Of a stretch of 64,000 nucleotides of DNA, positions 1-9,700 are shown piece after piece (the first letter of the stretch is position 1; each line of letters starts with the position of its first letter). A model generated the notes under the pieces. The model saw nothing but the letters and a program-made list of their open reading frames with translations, did not search any database and was not told the DNA's origin. A program made the translations under genes and the position numbers. The stretch comes from Conchiformibius kuhniae DSM 17694. GTDB taxonomy: Bacteria > Pseudomonadota > Gammaproteobacteria > Burkholderiales > Neisseriaceae. The stretch covers positions 186,001-250,000 of the forward strand of contig NZ_AUAP01000001.1 of assembly GCF_000428785.1 (NCBI RefSeq), given 5' to 3'.

Positions 1-229
1 CCGCCAAGCTGCGCCACAGGTGCTGTTTGGGGTAGCGCGTGCAAAAATCGCGTTTGTGCCACAGTGCGTGTCCGCCCAAAATCACCACGCCCGCCGCCAT
101 CCGCCAAAACACCAGCTCGTACAGGTGCATGCCGAAACGGTTGCCGGCGGTTTTCACCCCCGCGCCCATCAGCGTGAGAAAAAAGGCGGCAACCACCATC
201 CACCCCGAACCGAGTTTGTCCTGCTGCAT
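1..229 (-). CDS. EamA/DMT-family permease, N-terminal part (runs off window)
   Basis: The reverse strand encodes 76 residues from the ATG at 229-227, beginning MQQDKLGSGWMVVAAFF, and stays open to the window edge. The start, a first membrane helix and then the 'YELVFWRM' stretch are typical of the first two helices of EamA-type drug/metabolite transporters. The substrate cannot be told. It is divergent from the gene at 329. The 3' part lies outside the window, so the call rests on the first domain only. Confidence 0.7.
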   Translation of the reverse strand, partial: MQQDKLGSGWMVVAAFFLTLMGAGVKTAGNRFGMHLYELVFWRMAAGVVILGGHALWHKRDFCTRYPKQHLWRSLA

Positions 230-328
230 ACCGTGTGCCAATGTTGTCGCGTGTCAAAAACGGTAATTATACGCTTGGTGCGGGCAAAAAAAGTTACAAT
301 GGCAGATTAATCATGTTTTTTGCGGGTG

Positions 329-628
329 ATGATGCGCTGTTTCAGTTTGGCTGCCGAAGACGGCACGCATTTGGGTTTGTTTTTGTTGGATAATGAAGAA
401 GTGGGCGTGGGTCAGTGCGCGGTGCGGGCGGCAGACGCGCCGCCGGCTTACGCGGCATGGTCGGCGGCGTTGGCGCAATGGCAGCGTGCCGCGCTGTATT
501 GGCATGCGGACGGCGACACCGCGTATGTGCGGGACGGCGACGGTGCGGCGGTCGGCACATTGTGCCGCGAAAGGCTGTGCGTCGGCGGGCAGACTTTTTT
601 TCTCAACGACATGACGGGCATGGTGTAA
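329..628 (+). CDS. small conserved-looking hypothetical protein upstream of ccoS
   Basis: The ORF encodes about 99 residues starting MMRCFSLAAEDGTHLGLFLL. I chose ATG 329 (332 is equally possible); a TTG at 320 is in frame, but no good ribosome-binding site decides between them. It is a soluble protein with no signal peptide and no recognised motif. The stop is 4 nt before ccoS, so it is probably co-transcribed with ccoS and the MFS gene. Function unknown. Confidence 0.6.
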   Translation: MMRCFSLAAEDGTHLGLFLLDNEEVGVGQCAVRAADAPPAYAAWSAALAQWQRAALYWHADGDTAYVRDGDGAAVGTLCRERLCVGGQTFFLNDMTGMV

Positions 629-632
629 CACG

Positions 633-809
633 ATGGAAAGCATGTTTATTCTGATTCCCATCAGCATCGTATTGGCATTGCTTATGGGGTATTTTTTTTG
701 GTGGTCGGGCAAGAGCGGGCAGTTTGACGATTTGGAAGGCCCCGCGCACCGCGTGATTATGGACGATGATACGCCGCCGCCCGATGAGGGCGGGAAAGGG
801 CAGTCATGA
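633..809 (+). CDS. ccoS: CcoS-like cbb3 oxidase maturation protein
   Basis: The 58-residue protein begins MESMFILIPISIVLALLMGY. It has one N-terminal membrane helix followed by 'FFWWSGKSGQFDDLEGPAHR' and an acidic tail. The helix, the aromatic/Gly segment and the 'QFDDLEGPA' block are the hallmark of CcoS, a small inner-membrane protein needed for cofactor insertion into cbb3-type cytochrome oxidase. The gene is too short for most ORF filters. Its stop overlaps the start of the next gene (ATGA at 806-809), indicating translational coupling. The ccoNOP genes are not in the window. Confidence 0.85.
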   Translation: MESMFILIPISIVLALLMGYFFWWSGKSGQFDDLEGPAHRVIMDDDTPPPDEGGKGQS

Positions 810-2089
810 AGCCGTTTGCCTTTGCCGCCACGCGCCGTTTCGCGCCCCTGTTCGGCACGCAGTTTCTCGGCGCGTTCAACGACAATCTGTTTAAAACCGC
901 GCTGTTTGTGCTGATTGGTTTTCACGGCTTGGGGCAGGGCGGTTGGCTGCCCGCGCAGCAGTTGTTGAACGTGGGGGCGTTGTTGTTCGTGCTGCCGTAT
1001 TTTTTGTTTTCGGCATTGGCGGGGCAGTTGGCCACCCGTTACGACAAGGCGGCGCTGGCGCGGTGGACGAAGGTGTTGGAAATGGCGGTGATGGCATTGG
1101 CGGGCGTGGGCTTGGTGTCCGGCTCGGCGGTGCTGCTGCTGGCGTGTTTGTTTGTGATGGGCACGCAGTCGGCGTTTTTCGGGCCGGTCAAGTATGCGGC
1201 GATTCCCGAATATCTGCACGAGCGCGAGCTGGTAACGGGCAACGGGCTGATTGAATCGGGCACGTTTTTGGCGATTTTGTTCGGGCAGATTGCCGGCACG
1301 CTGCTGGCGGGCGGCGGGGCGTGGGCAACGGCGGCGGTGGTGTTGCTGCTGGCGGCGGCGGGGTGGGCGTGCAGCCTGATGATGCCCGCGCTGCCGCCGC
1401 AACGCCCCGATTTGCCTGTGGACAAAAACCTGTGGCGCGGCAGCCGCGTGTTGTTGCGCGATACGTTTGCCCGCCGCGATTTGACCACGGCGATTGTCGG
1501 GATTTCGTGGTTTTGGCTGGTCGGCTCGGTGTACACCACGCAGTTGCCCACGCTGGTGCGCCAGCACCTGCACGGCAACGACCATGTGTTTAATTTGTTG
1601 TTGGCGTTGTTTTCTTTGGGGATTGCCGCAGGTTCGCTGTGGTGTGCCAAATTGAGCGGGGGGCGTTTGCAGGTGAAGCTGGCGGTGGCGGGCGCGGGGG
1701 TGTTGGCGGTGTGCGGTGCGGCGTTGGCGTGGCTTGCGCCGCCGAATGCGGACGGCGTGTCGGTCGGTTTGGGCGGCTTTTTGACGCAGGCGGCGGCGTA
1801 TCCGGTGATGTTGCTGGTGGTGGGCATCGGCATCGGCGGCGGTTTGTTTTCCGTGCCGCTTTACACGTGGCTGCAAACGGCGGGCGGCAGCGAGTTTTGC
1901 GCCCGTGCCGTTGCCGCAAACAACATCGTCAATGGTTTTTTCATGGTGGCGGGGGCGGTGTTCAGCGCGGCGGTGCTGTGGCTGCTGGACGATGTGCGCT
2001 GGCTCTACGGCACGGTGGCGGCGGGCAATGTGGCGGTGATGGCGTATCTGTGCGCCCGCTTGCCCGACAAGGGCGGCAACGCCCCTTGA
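806..2089 (+). CDS. MFS transporter of the LplT (lysophospholipid transporter) type
   Basis: The 427-residue polytopic membrane protein has the N-terminal signature GTQFLGAFNDNLFK (residues 17-30), diagnostic of the LplT/Aas-associated branch of the major facilitator superfamily that flips lysophospholipids across the inner membrane. In many proteobacteria this domain is fused to or beside the acyltransferase Aas; here it stands alone, at the usual length for a 12-helix MFS protein. It overlaps ccoS by 4 nt. The substrate is inferred from family resemblance. Confidence 0.75.
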   Translation: MKPFAFAATRRFAPLFGTQFLGAFNDNLFKTALFVLIGFHGLGQGGWLPAQQLLNVGALLFVLPYFLFSALAGQLATRYDKAALARWTKVLEMAVMALAGVGLVSGSAVLLLACLFVMGTQSAFFGPVKYAAIPEYLHERELVTGNGLIESGTFLAILFGQIAGTLLAGGGAWATAAVVLLLAAAGWACSLMMPALPPQRPDLPVDKNLWRGSRVLLRDTFARRDLTTAIVGISWFWLVGSVYTTQLPTLVRQHLHGNDHVFNLLLALFSLGIAAGSLWCAKLSGGRLQVKLAVAGAGVLAVCGAALAWLAPPNADGVSVGLGGFLTQAAAYPVMLLVVGIGIGGGLFSVPLYTWLQTAGGSEFCARAVAANNIVNGFFMVAGAVFSAAVLWLLDDVRWLYGTVAAGNVAVMAYLCARLPDKGGNAP

Positions 2090-2166
2090 GAACGGGCGCG
2101 TTTTCCCTTAAAATGCCTTGCTTTTCCCGTTCAGGATATTGGGGCGCGTGCGCGCGTCCGCTTCAG

Positions 2167-2212
2167 AAAAGCACGTTCCGCCAAATTGTTAAGTTGCGGT
2201 GCGTGCTTTTTT
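2167..2212 (+). terminator. Terminator/attenuator-like hairpin in the carA leader
   Basis: The arms AAAAGCACG (2167-2175) and CGTGCTTTT (2202-2210) pair perfectly, and an inner CCGC/GCGG (2178-2181 / 2196-2199) extends the stem. A T run follows. It ends about 32 nt before the carA start codon, so it can end the MFS operon or act as an attenuator of carA; the sequence alone does not decide. Confidence 0.6.
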
Positions 2213-2243
2213 GGCAGAATCCGTCTGTTTTTCAGGAGTGTTT

Positions 2244-3374
2244 ATGACCGTCCCCGCCTTGCTCGTCCTTGCTGACGGCAGTGTTTTTCACGGCGTTTCC
2301 GTAGGTTATCAGGGTACGGCTTCCGGCGAAGTCGTGTTCAATACCGCCATGACCGGCTATCAGGAAATTTTGACCGACCCGTCCTACACCAAACAAATCG
2401 TTACCCTGACCTATCCGCACATCGGCAACACCGGCACCAACGGCGAAGACACCGAAAGCGCGTCCGTGTGTGCGGCGGGCTTGGTGATTCGCGACCTGCC
2501 CCTGCTGCACAGCAATTTCCGTGCCGAAGAAAGCCTGCAGGACTACTTAATCCGCCACCAAACCGTTGCCATCGCCGACATCGACACCCGCCGCCTCACC
2601 CGCATTTTGCGCGACAAAGGCGCACAGGCGGGCGCGATTCTGACCGGCAACGGTGCCACAGTCGAAGCCGCGCACGCCCTGATTGCGGATTTCGGCAGCA
2701 TGGCGGGCAAGGATTTGGCAAAAGACGCCACCTGTGCCGCGCCGCACGAATGGACGGAAGGCGAATGGGCATTGGGCAAGGGCTTCGCGCAGCCGCACAC
2801 GCCCTACCACGTCGTTGCCTACGATTTTGGCGTGAAAACCAATATTTTGCGTATGTTGGCGCAACGCGGCTGCCGCTTGAGCGTGGTGCCGGCACAAACA
2901 CCTGCCGCCGAAGTGCTGATGATGAATCCGGACGGCGTGTTTTTCTCCAACGGGCCGGGCGACCCCGAGCCTTGCGAATACGCCGTAGATGCGCTGCGCC
3001 AACTGCTCAACAGCAAAATCCCCATCTTCGGCATTTGCTTGGGGCATCAGCTTTTGGGCTTGGCGGCGGGCGGCACAACCAAAAAAATGCCCTTCGGCCA
3101 TCACGGCGCCAACCACCCCGTGCAGGACTTGGACACGGGCAAAGTGCTGATTACCAGCCAAAACCACGGCTTCGAGGTCGATGAAAACGGCTTGCCCGAC
3201 AATGTGCGCGTTACCCACCGCTCGCTGTTTGACGGCACGGTGCAGGGCATTGCCTTTACCGACCGTCCCGCTTTCAGTTTTCAAGGCCACCCCGAAGCGA
3301 GTCCGGGCCCGCACGATGTGGCGTATCTGTTTGACAAATTTATCGACCACATCCGCGCCAAACAAGCTGCCTGA
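2244..3374 (+). CDS. carA: Carbamoyl-phosphate synthase small (glutaminase) subunit
   Basis: CarA hydrolyses glutamine and channels ammonia to CarB for carbamoyl phosphate, the precursor of pyrimidines and arginine. The 376-residue protein has the class I glutamine amidotransferase nucleophile in GICLGHQLLG (Cys265) and 'FQGHPEASPGPHD' with the His/Glu partners near the C-terminus. ATG 2244 was chosen because AGGAG lies at 2234-2238; upstream in-frame codons lie in the leader hairpin. The gene runs directly into the next ORF, while carB is 3.4 kb away. Confidence 0.97.
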   Translation: MTVPALLVLADGSVFHGVSVGYQGTASGEVVFNTAMTGYQEILTDPSYTKQIVTLTYPHIGNTGTNGEDTESASVCAAGLVIRDLPLLHSNFRAEESLQDYLIRHQTVAIADIDTRRLTRILRDKGAQAGAILTGNGATVEAAHALIADFGSMAGKDLAKDATCAAPHEWTEGEWALGKGFAQPHTPYHVVAYDFGVKTNILRMLAQRGCRLSVVPAQTPAAEVLMMNPDGVFFSNGPGDPEPCEYAVDALRQLLNSKIPIFGICLGHQLLGLAAGGTTKKMPFGHHGANHPVQDLDTGKVLITSQNHGFEVDENGLPDNVRVTHRSLFDGTVQGIAFTDRPAFSFQGHPEASPGPHDVAYLFDKFIDHIRAKQAA

Positions 3375-3377
3375 TTG

Positions 3378-5267
3378 ATGCCCATGCTCACCGAACCGCG
3401 CCGCATGCGCCAATTGCTCGACTGCCTGCACCAACGCCGCGCCCCTGCGGGCGGTTTGGCGTTTGCTGCCGTGTGGGGCAAGCTGGATTTGGACTACCGC
3501 CCCGAGAGCTTGGCGCGGATTGCCGCCTTGCTGCGCCACGTCCACGCCAAGCAGGGCGCGTCTGCCTTTGCCGTATTGGAAAAACAGCTTGCGGGCGAAA
3601 ATTTCCTGCTGACGTTGGCGGCGTATTTGGCGGAATATGTGGCGCGGCAAAGCGGCGCGGCGTATGCGTGGCAGGCAGACGGGCGGGCAACGTTCGGCAA
3701 CTGGTATTTCAAGCCCTTGTTGTCGCTGCGTCTGCTGCTGGAAGGGCAGCAGGAACGCCTGCGCTTGGACAACGCCGTTTGGCAGGCGTTTTGCAGCCGT
3801 CCCGATGCCGAACGCGGAAAAATGGCGGCGTTTGCACTGGCGCATTACCGTGCCAACCGCACCCTGCCGCAAGGCTTGGCGTTTGCCGGCGTGCCGCAGG
3901 CATTGAAATGGGACTTCAGCCGCGCCGATTTGCGCCGCTTGGACGGACAACTGGCAAAACTGGCACGGCGCGAAGGCTTTGATGCGGGCAAACTACCCGC
4001 ACGCTTTGCCCGCGATGCCGAACGCAACTTCATCTTATTGCTGGCATTTTACATCGGCGAAACCCTGTCGGACGGCGCGGCGCGGTGGCGCAACACCCCG
4101 CAGCGCGGCGATGCCTTTTGGGACGGCTTCGTGCTGGTGTTGCCCGACGGCGCGGAACTGCCGCTTTTGCGGCTGCTTGCCGATGCCCTGTGCGGCGGCA
4201 CCACCCGCTTTGCCGACCCCGCCCTGCTGCCGCCCCCGCCCGACCCCAACGATGCCGCCCGCCGCGCCGTTGACGCCGTGCGCCGTGCCGATGCCCAATC
4301 GCCGCCCGTTGCCCGCCGCAGCGTGCTGAACGCCGTCAAATGGGATTACGGCTGGGAGAGCCTGCGCCGCTTGGACGCACTGCTGGACGGCATCCGCACC
4401 GAACGACCCGAATTTGACGCCTTCGTCCGCCACGATGCCAATTTGAACCTGCTGCATTTTTGCGCCTTTTATTTGGCGCGGACGGCAGCCGAATTGTCCA
4501 ACAACACCCTGTATTTTCTGGACTACGCACAGGCAAAAACCCACATTCCCGACCTGCCGCACGATTGGTTCAGCCAATACGCCGCCCTAATCGGCGACAA
4601 AATCTACTTCCCGTTCGGGCGCATCGCCTCGCGGATTTGGGACCACGCTCCCGAAGAAAGCTGCACCGACTTTGTCCGCTTCCTGCAGCAAACGCGGCGC
4701 GGCACGCTCTACCGTTGTCCGCGCGGCAAAAGTGCAGCGCAGAACGGCGAAACCTTGCCCGAACTGCTGCAAAAAACCCTGCGCCAAGCCGGATTTGCCG
4801 CCGCCTACGCCCTGTCGCTGCGCCGCAAACTGCCCGACCGCGCCGTATTTGCCCCCATGCTGCTCAAACCCCACCCCGAGCGTCATTGGGATTTGCACCA
4901 ACTGATGTTTGAACGCACCGAAGACGCACTCGCCTGCGGCATGAACATCTTAAACGACAACCCCGACCGCCTGCCCTGCATGGTGTTGGCGTATGAAGGC
5001 TATGCCAACCTGCCGCGCGGACATTTCGATGCCGTCATGTTGGAAATCCGCACCTACCGCCCGCACACATCGGCACTGCAAGCCGCCTTGCCCCTGCGCC
5101 CCAATGCGGACGGCACATGGTCGGCGGGCGCATTGGTGCTCAACGGCAACGGCTTGGCAGACGAAACCGCCGCACTTGCCGCCGCCGCCCCCATCTATCG
5201 CGGCATGGCGGATTTTGAACGGCACACCCCGACCGCACCACCCTTCACAGAAAGCACACAAACATGA
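3378..5267 (+). CDS. Large uncharacterised protein with three internal repeats
   Basis: The 629-residue soluble protein has no signal peptide or membrane helix, and I recognise no family. Three stretches resemble each other: about residues 37-100 (LDLDYRPESLARIAALL), 177-240 (LKWDFSRADLRRLDGQL) and 320-385 (VKWDYGWESLRRLDALL). Each is followed some 35 residues later by a hydrophobic helix of the type 'NFLLTLAAYLAEYVAR', 'NFILLLAFYIGETL' and 'NLLHFCAFYLARTA'. This suggests three copies of one helical domain. It starts 3 nt after the carA stop and overlaps the next gene by 4 nt, so it is in the carA transcription unit. Function unknown. Confidence 0.8.
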   Translation: MPMLTEPRRMRQLLDCLHQRRAPAGGLAFAAVWGKLDLDYRPESLARIAALLRHVHAKQGASAFAVLEKQLAGENFLLTLAAYLAEYVARQSGAAYAWQADGRATFGNWYFKPLLSLRLLLEGQQERLRLDNAVWQAFCSRPDAERGKMAAFALAHYRANRTLPQGLAFAGVPQALKWDFSRADLRRLDGQLAKLARREGFDAGKLPARFARDAERNFILLLAFYIGETLSDGAARWRNTPQRGDAFWDGFVLVLPDGAELPLLRLLADALCGGTTRFADPALLPPPPDPNDAARRAVDAVRRADAQSPPVARRSVLNAVKWDYGWESLRRLDALLDGIRTERPEFDAFVRHDANLNLLHFCAFYLARTAAELSNNTLYFLDYAQAKTHIPDLPHDWFSQYAALIGDKIYFPFGRIASRIWDHAPEESCTDFVRFLQQTRRGTLYRCPRGKSAAQNGETLPELLQKTLRQAGFAAAYALSLRRKLPDRAVFAPMLLKPHPERHWDLHQLMFERTEDALACGMNILNDNPDRLPCMVLAYEGYANLPRGHFDAVMLEIRTYRPHTSALQAALPLRPNADGTWSAGALVLNGNGLADETAALAAAAPIYRGMADFERHTPTAPPFTESTQT

Positions 5268-5782
5268 TTACCCTTTGCTTTGCCCTCATCTTCATCATCA
5301 GACTGTACACCCTGTCCGTTTCCAAACGCAACGAACAAGCCCTGCTGGCTGCCGGCGCGGCCGAACACGGCGCAAACACCTCCCAACTGCTGGCAACCGT
5401 CCACATTGCCTACTACTTTTCCGCTTTGCTGGAAAGCTACCTGCGCGGCGCATCGTTTGACGGCACATCACTGTTCGGACTGCTGCTGACGGGCAGCGCA
5501 TTGGCAGTATTGTTTTACGTCATCCGCGCACTGGGCGAAATTTGGACGGTGAAAATCTACATCCACCCCCAACACCAACTGAAACAATCATGGCTGTTCC
5601 GCCGCGTGCGCCACCCCAACTACTTTCTCAACATCATTCCCGAACTGATTGGCATCGCATTTCTGTGCCACGCATGGACGACCTTGTCGTTCGGACTGCC
5701 CCTGTACGGCTTGGTACTGGCACGGCGCATCAAACAGGAAGAACACGCCATGCGCCATTTGCGCGTACAAGAAACGGCATAA
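5264..5782 (+). CDS. Isoprenylcysteine carboxyl methyltransferase-family membrane protein
   Basis: The 172-residue protein has about four hydrophobic segments and ends with the ICMT/PEMT-type signature 'RRVRHPNYFLNIIPELIG' (about residues 112-129), where the RHPxY and the downstream Glu form the S-adenosylmethionine site. Bacterial members methylate unknown lipid or small-molecule substrates. ATG 5264 overlaps the stop of the preceding gene, so the two are probably translated together. The substrate is not predictable. Confidence 0.8.
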   Translation: MITLCFALIFIIRLYTLSVSKRNEQALLAAGAAEHGANTSQLLATVHIAYYFSALLESYLRGASFDGTSLFGLLLTGSALAVLFYVIRALGEIWTVKIYIHPQHQLKQSWLFRRVRHPNYFLNIIPELIGIAFLCHAWTTLSFGLPLYGLVLARRIKQEEHAMRHLRVQETA

Positions 5783-5831
5783 AATTGTATGAACACCCAC
5801 TTCCGATTTACCCCGCACATTTGAATTAGGT

Positions 5832-5854
5832 GTAGGTTGGGTTGAAAACCCAAC
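5832..5854 (+). repeat. REP-like palindrome upstream of the RAYT gene
   Basis: It reads GTAGGTTGGGTT-GAA-AACCCAAC, with arms GTTGGGTT / AACCCAAC. It is identical to the unit at 6467-6489 on the other side of the transposase. Confidence 0.85.
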
Positions 5855-5939
5855 ATGATAAACGCCAAGTAATTTTTGAATGGGTGGTGATGATGGCATA
5901 GGCGCATCAGCATGGTTTGCGCGGGAGGGAATAAACACC

Positions 5940-6461
5940 ATGCGTTATCGCAGAAGCCTTGCATCAGGAGCATGCTACTTTTTCACATTGGCATTGCACA
6001 ACCGCCGACAAGATTTGTTGGTTCGCCACATTGCTGATTTGCGGCGTACGTTTTCCGAAGTAAAACAGAAATATGATTTTGAAATCATTGCTGCTTGCAT
6101 TTTGCCCGAACATCTGCATTTGTTGATGCGTCTGCCTCCCGATGACAACCGTTACCCGATGCGCTTGCGTTTGATAAAATCGGCATTTTCCCGTGCCATA
6201 CCGAAAACGGAAGCCGTTTCCCTGTCGCGACAAAGAAAAAACGAACGCGGCATTTGGCAACGCCGCTATTGGGAACACGAAATCCGCAATCAGCAAGACT
6301 TGAACGCGCATATTGATTATATTCATTTTAATCCGGTCAAACACGGTTATGTGGTACGGGTAAAGGATTGGCAATATTCATCATTTCACCGATATGTACG
6401 ACAAGGTATTTTGCCGTTGGATTGGGCGGGTAGTGATGTGGACGGCAATTTTGGCGAATAA
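5940..6461 (+). CDS. REP-associated tyrosine transposase (RAYT, IS200/IS605-like Y1 family)
   Basis: The 173-residue protein has the HUH nuclease motif HLH (residues 58-60, in LPEHLHLLMRLP) and the catalytic tyrosine in 'DYIHFNPVKHGYV' (about Tyr127). RAYTs nick REP palindromes as single strands and are thought to spread them. I chose ATG 5940 because GGGAGG lies just upstream and the family starts 'MRYRR'. It is flanked by its presumed substrates: one palindrome upstream and a cluster downstream. It sits between the ICMT gene and carB. It looks intact. Confidence 0.9.
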   Translation: MRYRRSLASGACYFFTLALHNRRQDLLVRHIADLRRTFSEVKQKYDFEIIAACILPEHLHLLMRLPPDDNRYPMRLRLIKSAFSRAIPKTEAVSLSRQRKNERGIWQRRYWEHEIRNQQDLNAHIDYIHFNPVKHGYVVRVKDWQYSSFHRYVRQGILPLDWAGSDVDGNFGE

Positions 6462-6466
6462 TTCAA

Positions 6467-6749
6467 GTAGGTTGGGTTGAAAACCCAACGTTAAATTTTG
6501 ATTGAACAGATATTGTTATGTTTGTTTTTCGTTTCAATACGTTCCAATATATGCCTACGCAAAAAATGGTAGGTTGGGTTGGAAACCCAACATTGGATTT
6601 TGATTAAATAAACATTGTTGGGTTTGCGCTTCGCTTCAACCCAACCTGCGCATAATTTACAAAGCAAGTAGGTTGGATTGAAAACCCAACACTTGGATTT
6701 TGATTAAACAGATATTGTTGGGTTTACGCTTCGCTTCAACCCAACCTAC
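6467..6749 (+). repeat. REP/BIME cluster between RAYT and carB
   Basis: Alternating palindromes lie at 6467-6489, 6569-6591 and 6667-6690 (GTAGGTTGGGTT/AACCCAAC type), and at 6617-6648 and 6717-6749 (longer GTTGGGTTT-gcgcttcgcttc-AACCCAACC type). A decayed copy lies at about 6512-6557. Head-to-tail pairs separated by an AT-rich linker (GGATTTTGATTAAA) form BIME-like units. The cluster fills the whole gap before carB, so the carB leader is made largely of these hairpins. Confidence 0.9.
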
Positions 6750-6787
6750 ATCTGCTGAAATTGATTTTCTATAAGAAAGTTTGCACC

Positions 6788-9700
6788 ATGCCCAAACGTA
6801 CCGACCTGAAATCCATCTTAATCATCGGCGCGGGCCCGATTGTCATCGGGCAAGCCTGCGAATTTGACTATTCCGGCGCACAGGCCTGCAAAGCCCTGCG
6901 CGAAGAAGGCTACAAAGTCATCTTGGTCAATTCCAACCCCGCCACGATTATGACCGACCCCGACATGGCCGATGTAACCTACATCGAGCCGATTATGTGG
7001 CAAACCGTTGAAAAAATCATCGCCAAAGAACGCCCCGATGCGGTGCTGCCCACCATGGGCGGACAAACCGCCTTGAACTGTGCCCTTGATTTGGCACGAA
7101 ACGGCGTGCTGGCGAAGTATAACGTTGAGTTAATTGGCGCAACGGAAGACGCGATTGACAAAGCCGAAGACCGTGGACGCTTCAAAGAAGCGATGGAAAA
7201 AATCGGTTTGCATTGCCCGAAATCCTTTGTCTGCCACACCATGAACGAAGCGCTTGCGGCGCAGGAACAAGTCGGTTTTCCGACTTTGATTCGTCCGTCT
7301 TTCACCATGGGCGGTTCGGGCGGCGGCATTGCCTACAACCGCGATGAATTTCTGGCGATTTGCGAGCGCGGTTTTGATGCTTCGCCCACCCATGAGTTAT
7401 TGATTGAACAGTCTGTTTTGGGCTGGAAAGAATACGAAATGGAAGTGGTGCGCGACAAAAACGATAATTGCATCATCATCTGTTCCATTGAAAACTTTGA
7501 CCCGATGGGCGTACACACGGGCGACAGCATCACCGTTGCCCCCGCGCAAACGCTTACCGACAAAGAATACCAAATCATGCGTAACGCATCGTTGGCGGTG
7601 CTGCGCGAAATCGGCGTGGACACGGGCGGTTCCAACGTACAATTTGCCGTCAATCCCGCCAACGGCGAAATGATTGTGATTGAAATGAATCCGCGCGTGT
7701 CGCGCTCGTCCGCGCTGGCGTCCAAAGCCACAGGCTTCCCGATTGCGAAAGTGGCGGCGAAACTGGCGGTGGGCTTCACGCTGGACGAATTGCGCAACGA
7801 CATTACGGGCGGACGCACGCCCGCATCGTTTGAGCCGTCCATTGATTATGTCGTTACCAAAATCCCGCGTTTCGCCTTTGAAAAATTCCCGGCGGCAGAC
7901 GACCGTTTGACCACGCAGATGAAATCGGTGGGCGAAGTGATGGCGATGGGACGCACCATTCAGGAATCCATGCAAAAAGCGCTGCGCGGCTTGGAAACGG
8001 GTTTGTGCGGCTTCAATCCGCGCACGGACGACAAGGCGGAAATCCGCCGCGAACTGGCCAATCCGGGCCCGGAACGGATTTTGTACGTTGCCGATGCCTT
8101 CCGCGCGGGCTTTACGATTGCGGAAATTCACGACATTTGCGCCATTGACGCGTGGTTTTTGGCACAGATTGAAGACATTGTGCGCGAAGAGCAAAACATC
8201 GTTTCAGGCAGCCTGAACGATTTGGATTACGCCGCTTTACGCCGTCTGAAACGCAAAGGTTTTGCCGACAAACGCATCGCCCAACTTTTGCGGCTGCCTG
8301 AAAAAGCCGTGCGCGAACACCGTTACGCCTTGAATCTGCACCCCGTTTACAAGCGCGTGGATTCCTGCGCCGCCGAATTTGCCAGCGACACCGCCTATCT
8401 GTATTCCACTTATGAAGAAGAATGCGAAGCGCGTCCGTCCGACCGCAAAAAAGTGATGATTCTCGGCGGCGGCCCCAACCGCATCGGACAGGGTATCGAG
8501 TTTGACTACTGCTGCGTCCACGCCGCGCTGGCACTGCGCGAATCGGGCTTTGAAACCATTATGGTGAACTGCAATCCCGAAACCGTGTCCACCGACTTTG
8601 ACACCAGCGACCGCCTGTATTTTGAACCGCTTACGCTGGAAGACGTGTTGGAAATCGTCCGCACCGAACAGCCTTGGGGCGTGATTGTGCATTACGGCGG
8701 ACAAACGCCGCTCAAACTCGCCAACGCGCTGGTGGAAAACGGCGTGAACATCATCGGCACGTCCGCCGACAGCATTGATGCGGCGGAAGACCGCGAGCGT
8801 TTCCAAAAAGTTTTGAACGACTTGGGTTTGCGCCAACCGCCCAACCGCACCGCGCGTAACGAAGACGAAGCCCTGACTTTGGCGGAAGAAATCGGCTATC
8901 CCTTGGTGGTGCGCCCGTCCTACGTTTTGGGCGGACGCGCCATGCAGGTGGTGCATTCTTCCGAACAATTAAAGACTTATATGCGCGAAGCCGTGCAGGT
9001 GTCCGAAGACAGCCCCGTGCTGCTGGACTTTTTCCTGAACAACGCCATTGAAGTGGACGTGGATTGCGTGGCGGACGGCAAAACCGTTGTTATCGGCGGC
9101 ATTATGCAACATGTTGAACAAGCGGGCATTCACTCGGGCGATTCGGGCTGCTCGCTGCCGCCGTATTCGCTGTCCGCCGAAATTCAAGACGAAATCCGCC
9201 GCCAAACCAAGGCGATGGCGGAAGCGCTGAATGTGGTCGGTTTGATGAACGTACAGTTTGCCGTGCAGGACGGCACGGTTTACGTTTTGGAAGTCAATCC
9301 GCGCGCATCGCGCACCGTACCCTTTGTTTCCAAAGCCACTTCCGTGCCCTTGGCGAAAATCGGCGCACGGGCGATGGCGGGCATTTCCTTGGCGGAACAA
9401 GGCGTGGAAAAAGAAGTCGTTCCCGATTTTTACGCCGTCAAAGAGGCAGTGTTCCCGTTTATCAAATTCCCCGGCGTGGACACGATTTTGGGGCCGGAAA
9501 TGCGTTCAACGGGCGAAGTGATGGGCGTGGCGGAAACCTTCGGCGAAGCCTATTTGAAAGCGCAATGGGGCGCGGGCGAGCGCATGCCGTCCACCGGCAA
9601 GGTGTTTATCGCCGTGCGCGATGAAGACAAGCCTTTGATTGTACAAACGGTTAAAAACTTCCTGTCGCTGGGCTACGGCGTGTGCGCCACGCGCGGCACG

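Noticed and set aside
311..1876. Long reverse-strand ORF (521 codons) opposite ccoS and the MFS gene
   Set aside because: The translation is rich in His/Arg/Gln with no domains, typical of the antisense of a GC-rich gene. The forward genes have clear motifs.
2547..3950. Long reverse-strand ORF opposite carA and the repeat protein
   Set aside because: Shadow of carA and the following gene; no recognisable family, low-complexity composition.
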